DNA of 8,401 nucleotides from contig DASVMD010000071.1 in NCBI GenBank assembly GCA_036384495.1, positions 1-8,401 of the forward strand. The letters run 5' to 3'. This document shows, piece by piece, positions 6,473 through 8,401 of this stretch. Under the pieces are notes generated by a model. The model saw nothing but the letters and a program-made list of their open reading frames with translations. It was not told the DNA's origin and did no database searches. This DNA comes from JAQGHB01 sp036384495 (GTDB taxonomy: Bacteria > Patescibacteriota > Saccharimonadia > Saccharimonadales > UBA4665). Positions within the stretch are counted from its first letter, which is position 1. Every line of letters starts with the position of its first letter. A program made the translations under genes and the position numbers.

Positions 6473-6882
6473 GAAAACGGTATATCGCCGCTATTATAGC
6501 CGTCGCACTTATCCTGCTTATTAGTTTGATTGTAGCTATTCGACGCCATCGCAGCCGTCGCATTGACCCAGCTGATTTTGGAGCACGCTGGAAAGCCCTC
6601 CAAAAGAACTGCGCCAGCCGTAAAACCTGGCCCGATGCTATTTGTGAGGCCGACGACCTGCTGGCCGAAGCGCTCAAAAAAGCTGGCTTCAAGGGCAAAA
6701 CTACTGGCGAGCGCTTAGTTGCCGCACAGCACGTATTGACGATGAACGAGCAAGTTTGGTTGGGGCACAAGCTACGTGGACGCATTGTTGGGCAAGACGT
6801 ACGTACCATTAAGAAAGTTGATGTGTTTGAGGCGCTAAGCGGATTCCGGCAGGCGCTACGTGATCTGGAGGCTTTGAAGTGA
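6469..6882 (+). CDS. Membrane-anchored helical protein in the gat operon
   Basis: A 137-residue protein. Residues 5-24 form one hydrophobic segment flanked by RKR (2-4) and RRHRSRR (25-31); the stronger charge after the helix predicts a cytoplasmic C-terminal domain. That domain is helical: ARWKALQKNCASRKTWPDAI (39-58), CEADDLLAEALKKAGFKGKT (59-78), ERLVAA, VWLGHKLRGRIVGQD (96-110), then VDVFEALSGFRQALRDLEAL. From memory this pattern (W..AI..AD.LL...L...G..G....ERL, W.AHK.RN.IAHE) belongs to a small family common in Patescibacteria, whose RN..AH motif recalls the Rx4-6H of HEPN domains. Here the motif reads RGRIVG, so the His and Asn are missing. Function is unknown. It overlaps gatA by ATGA and gatB by GTGA, and has a strong ribosome binding site, so it is coexpressed with the amidotransferase subunits. 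Confidence 0.82.
   Translation: MRKRYIAAIIAVALILLISLIVAIRRHRSRRIDPADFGARWKALQKNCASRKTWPDAICEADDLLAEALKKAGFKGKTTGERLVAAQHVLTMNEQVWLGHKLRGRIVGQDVRTIKKVDVFEALSGFRQALRDLEALK
6867..6871 (+). promoter_or_regulatory. Ribosome binding site supporting the GTG start of gatB
   Basis: GGAGG lies seven bases before the GTG at 6879, in the last codons of the preceding gene. It supports GTG as the gatB start even though this makes the protein about seven residues longer at the N-terminus than S. aureus GatB. Confidence 0.7.
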
Positions 6883-8318
6883 TCAGCCCCGAAACGCGCG
6901 CCAAGTATAAAGTGACGATTGGCATTGAGTGTCATGTGCAACTCAAAACCAAAACCAAGCTGTTTTCGGCCGTAGGCAACGATGCCCGCGAAGCGCCAGC
7001 CAATACACTAGTCAGTCACATCGATTTTGGGTTGCCCGGCGCGTTGCCGGTACTTAATAAGGAAGCCGTCCATTTGGCTGCCCGCGCGGCCTTTGCCCTA
7101 GGTACCGAACCGCAGCGCTTTAGCAAATTCGACCGCAAACACTACTTTTATCCCGACCTGCCCAAAGGCTACCAAATCAGCCAATTTGACGAACCGATCA
7201 TCATCGGTGGCTCAGTTGCTATTAACATCGGTGGGGCTGTCAAGACTATTGGCATCACTCGCGCCCACATGGAAGAGGACGCCGGCAAGAGCACTCACCA
7301 CGACGGTGCCGACTACAGCCTGGTCGATTTAAACCGCGCTGGCACGCCGCTGCTGGAAATCGTCAGCGAGCCCGAAATTCACAGCGCCACCGAAGCCAAG
7401 GCTTATGCCCGCGAGCTGTACTTGCGCATGCGCTACGCCGATATCTCTGACGCCAATCTGTATTACGGCAACATGCGTTTTGACGTTAACGTTTCGGTGA
7501 GTCAGACCGATGAGCTGGGCGTGCGCTCCGAGACCAAAAACCTCAACAGCTTCCGCTCTGTCGAAAAGGCTGTCGAATACGAAGTCGACCGCCAAATCGA
7601 GCTCCTTGAAACCGGCGAGCGCGTGGTCCAGGAAACCCGCGGCTGGAACGATGCCAAGCAAAGCACCTTTAGCCAGCGCTCCAAAGAAAATGCCGACGAT
7701 TATCGCTACATGCCGGATCCCGATATCCCGCCAATCGTTTTAAGTGACGAATACGTGGCAAAAATTAAAGCTGAAATGCCCCAGCTCCCGGACGATTATC
7801 GAGAAAAATTCAAAGATATCGGTATTGATGCAGCGGTTATCGAAGATATTATTGCCGTTCCGGAGACCGCTCAGCGCGTATCGCGAATTTTAAGCCACAG
7901 CAGCCCCGAACACGCCCGTCGCGTGGCATTTTGGACGATGCAGCCGGCCGATGAAGAGGCCAGCGACGCCGAAGAATTAACAGTGGACGAATCTCAGCTT
8001 GTTAAGTTGTCGGAAATGGTGAGCGCCAATAAGTTAAGCTCCACGGCCGCCAAAGAAGTGCTGGCCGAACTCCTTAAAAATGGTGGGGACGCCGAAAAAA
8101 TAGCCGCGGATAAAAATCTGCTGCAGGTTTCCGATGAGGGCGAAATCGCCAAAATTGTTGCGCAGGTTCTGGCTGAAAATGCCAGCGCAGCCGAAGACGT
8201 AAAAAATGGTGAAATGAAAGCCATCGGCTTCTTGGTCGGTCAGGTTATGAAGCTCAGCCAAGGTAAAGCCAACCCCTCGGTGGCGCAAGAGCTGATCAAA
8301 AAACAACTCGGTTTATAG
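6879..8318 (+). CDS. gatB: Asp/Glu-tRNA amidotransferase subunit B (GatB)
   Basis: GatB binds the misacylated tRNA, phosphorylates its Glu or Asp side chain with ATP, and uses ammonia channelled from GatA to make the amide. At 479 residues it is complete. Visible motifs: TIGIECHVQLKTKTKLF (13-29) with Glu17 and His19, the signature YPDLPKGYQISQFD (91-104), HMEEDAGK (130-137), DLNRAGTPLLEIVSEP (150-165), KNLNSF (220-225), YRYMPDPDIPP (275-285), and the helical/YqeY tail domain (about 330-478) ending in IGFLVGQVMKLSQGKANPS. The zinc cysteines found in some GatB (FC.C...CP.C) are absent, as in S. aureus GatB. MRFDVNVSV (199-207) replaces the more usual LRCDANVSV and may be a lineage mark. Start is GTG in a GTGA overlap with the previous gene. 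The 3' end overlaps a probable convergent gene. Confidence 0.97.
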   Translation: MISPETRAKYKVTIGIECHVQLKTKTKLFSAVGNDAREAPANTLVSHIDFGLPGALPVLNKEAVHLAARAAFALGTEPQRFSKFDRKHYFYPDLPKGYQISQFDEPIIIGGSVAINIGGAVKTIGITRAHMEEDAGKSTHHDGADYSLVDLNRAGTPLLEIVSEPEIHSATEAKAYARELYLRMRYADISDANLYYGNMRFDVNVSVSQTDELGVRSETKNLNSFRSVEKAVEYEVDRQIELLETGERVVQETRGWNDAKQSTFSQRSKENADDYRYMPDPDIPPIVLSDEYVAKIKAEMPQLPDDYREKFKDIGIDAAVIEDIIAVPETAQRVSRILSHSSPEHARRVAFWTMQPADEEASDAEELTVDESQLVKLSEMVSANKLSSTAAKEVLAELLKNGGDAEKIAADKNLLQVSDEGEIAKIVAQVLAENASAAEDVKNGEMKAIGFLVGQVMKLSQGKANPSVAQELIKKQLGL

Positions 8319-8401
8319 GGTGGCCAATCGGCACATCTTTAACAACTTCCCACGCATAGTAATCATCAACAATTCGTTGTTTGATTAATGCAACGCTCTG
8401 T
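8296..8401 (-). CDS. Probable 3' end of a minus-strand gene, cut by window edge
   Basis: On the minus strand a frame is open from the right edge (first full codon at 8400) to a TGA at 8298-8296, 34 sense codons. The translation has protein-like composition, including KQRIVDDYYAWEVVKDVPIG. The other two minus-strand frames contain early stops. It would overlap the end of gatB by 23 bases, tail to tail. The product is not recognised, and a 34-codon open frame can occur by chance, so the call is tentative. Confidence 0.45.
   Translation of the reverse strand, partial: QSVALIKQRIVDDYYAWEVVKDVPIGHPINRVVF

Noticed and set aside
6354..6941. Minus-strand open frame of 195 codons across gatA, the small membrane protein and gatB
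   Set aside because: It crosses three coupled plus-strand genes and its translation is a low-complexity Arg/Ser/Ala-rich shadow.
8361..8386. Imperfect hairpin AATCA-TC-AACAA / TTGTT-TGATT with a TTCG loop after gatB
   Set aside because: The stem is AT-rich with a bulge and no T-run follows, and it falls inside a probable minus-strand coding region, so it is not called a terminator.
1..8401. tRNA/rRNA genes, CRISPR arrays, insertion sequences, riboswitches
   Set aside because: By eye no cloverleaf-like segments, regularly spaced repeats, transposase motifs or long structured leaders were found; nearly all bases are in recognised or probable genes.

Overview
The window looks like ordinary chromosome from a small-genome bacterium, most likely a member of Candidatus Saccharibacteria (TM7) or a close Patescibacteria/CPR relative. 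This is inferred from protein style and cannot be proved without searches. The supporting signs are: an SLOG-domain protein of a type I associate with CPR genomes; a short orphan prepilin-like protein; a GatCAB amidotransferase operon whose GatB carries unusual residues (e.g. MRFDVNVSV); a membrane-anchored helical protein that resembles a CPR-typical family; and very tight packing with stop/start overlaps. TGA works as a normal stop and TGG encodes Trp, so the UGA-Gly code of SR1/Gracilibacteria does not apply.

Layout. 8-640 (+) is an unrecognised helical protein, possibly cut by the left edge. It is coupled by a TAATG overlap to an SLOG/LOG-like nucleotide-binding protein (640-1206). A type IV prepilin-like protein follows (1233-1808), with a candidate promoter inside the end of the SLOG gene. 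A full-length uvrB (1843-3807) begins right at the predicted start site of an extended -10 promoter, so its mRNA is probably leaderless. uvrB converges on, and shares a TTAA with, a minus-strand alpha/beta hydrolase (3804-4649) with complete-looking catalytic residues and clearly different codon use. The 114-bp divergent gap 4650-4763 holds a good promoter for the hydrolase and an extended -10 for the next operon. gatC, gatA, a small membrane protein and gatB (4764-8318) form a tightly coupled operon. At the right edge an open minus-strand frame (8296-8401) probably is the 3' end of a convergent gene overlapping gatB.

How the genes work together. UvrB is the damage-verifying helicase of nucleotide excision repair. 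GatCAB amidates Glu-tRNA(Gln) and/or Asp-tRNA(Asn), so the organism probably lacks at least one of GlnRS or AsnRS. The prepilin-like protein points to a type IV pilus or competence-type secretion system encoded elsewhere. No RNA genes, CRISPR arrays, insertion sequences or convincing intrinsic terminators were seen. The most interesting points are the small membrane protein inserted between gatA and gatB, whose expected RN..AH motif is degenerate; the two matching leaderless-type promoters; and the compositionally odd hydrolase. I did not find a clear new multi-gene system.
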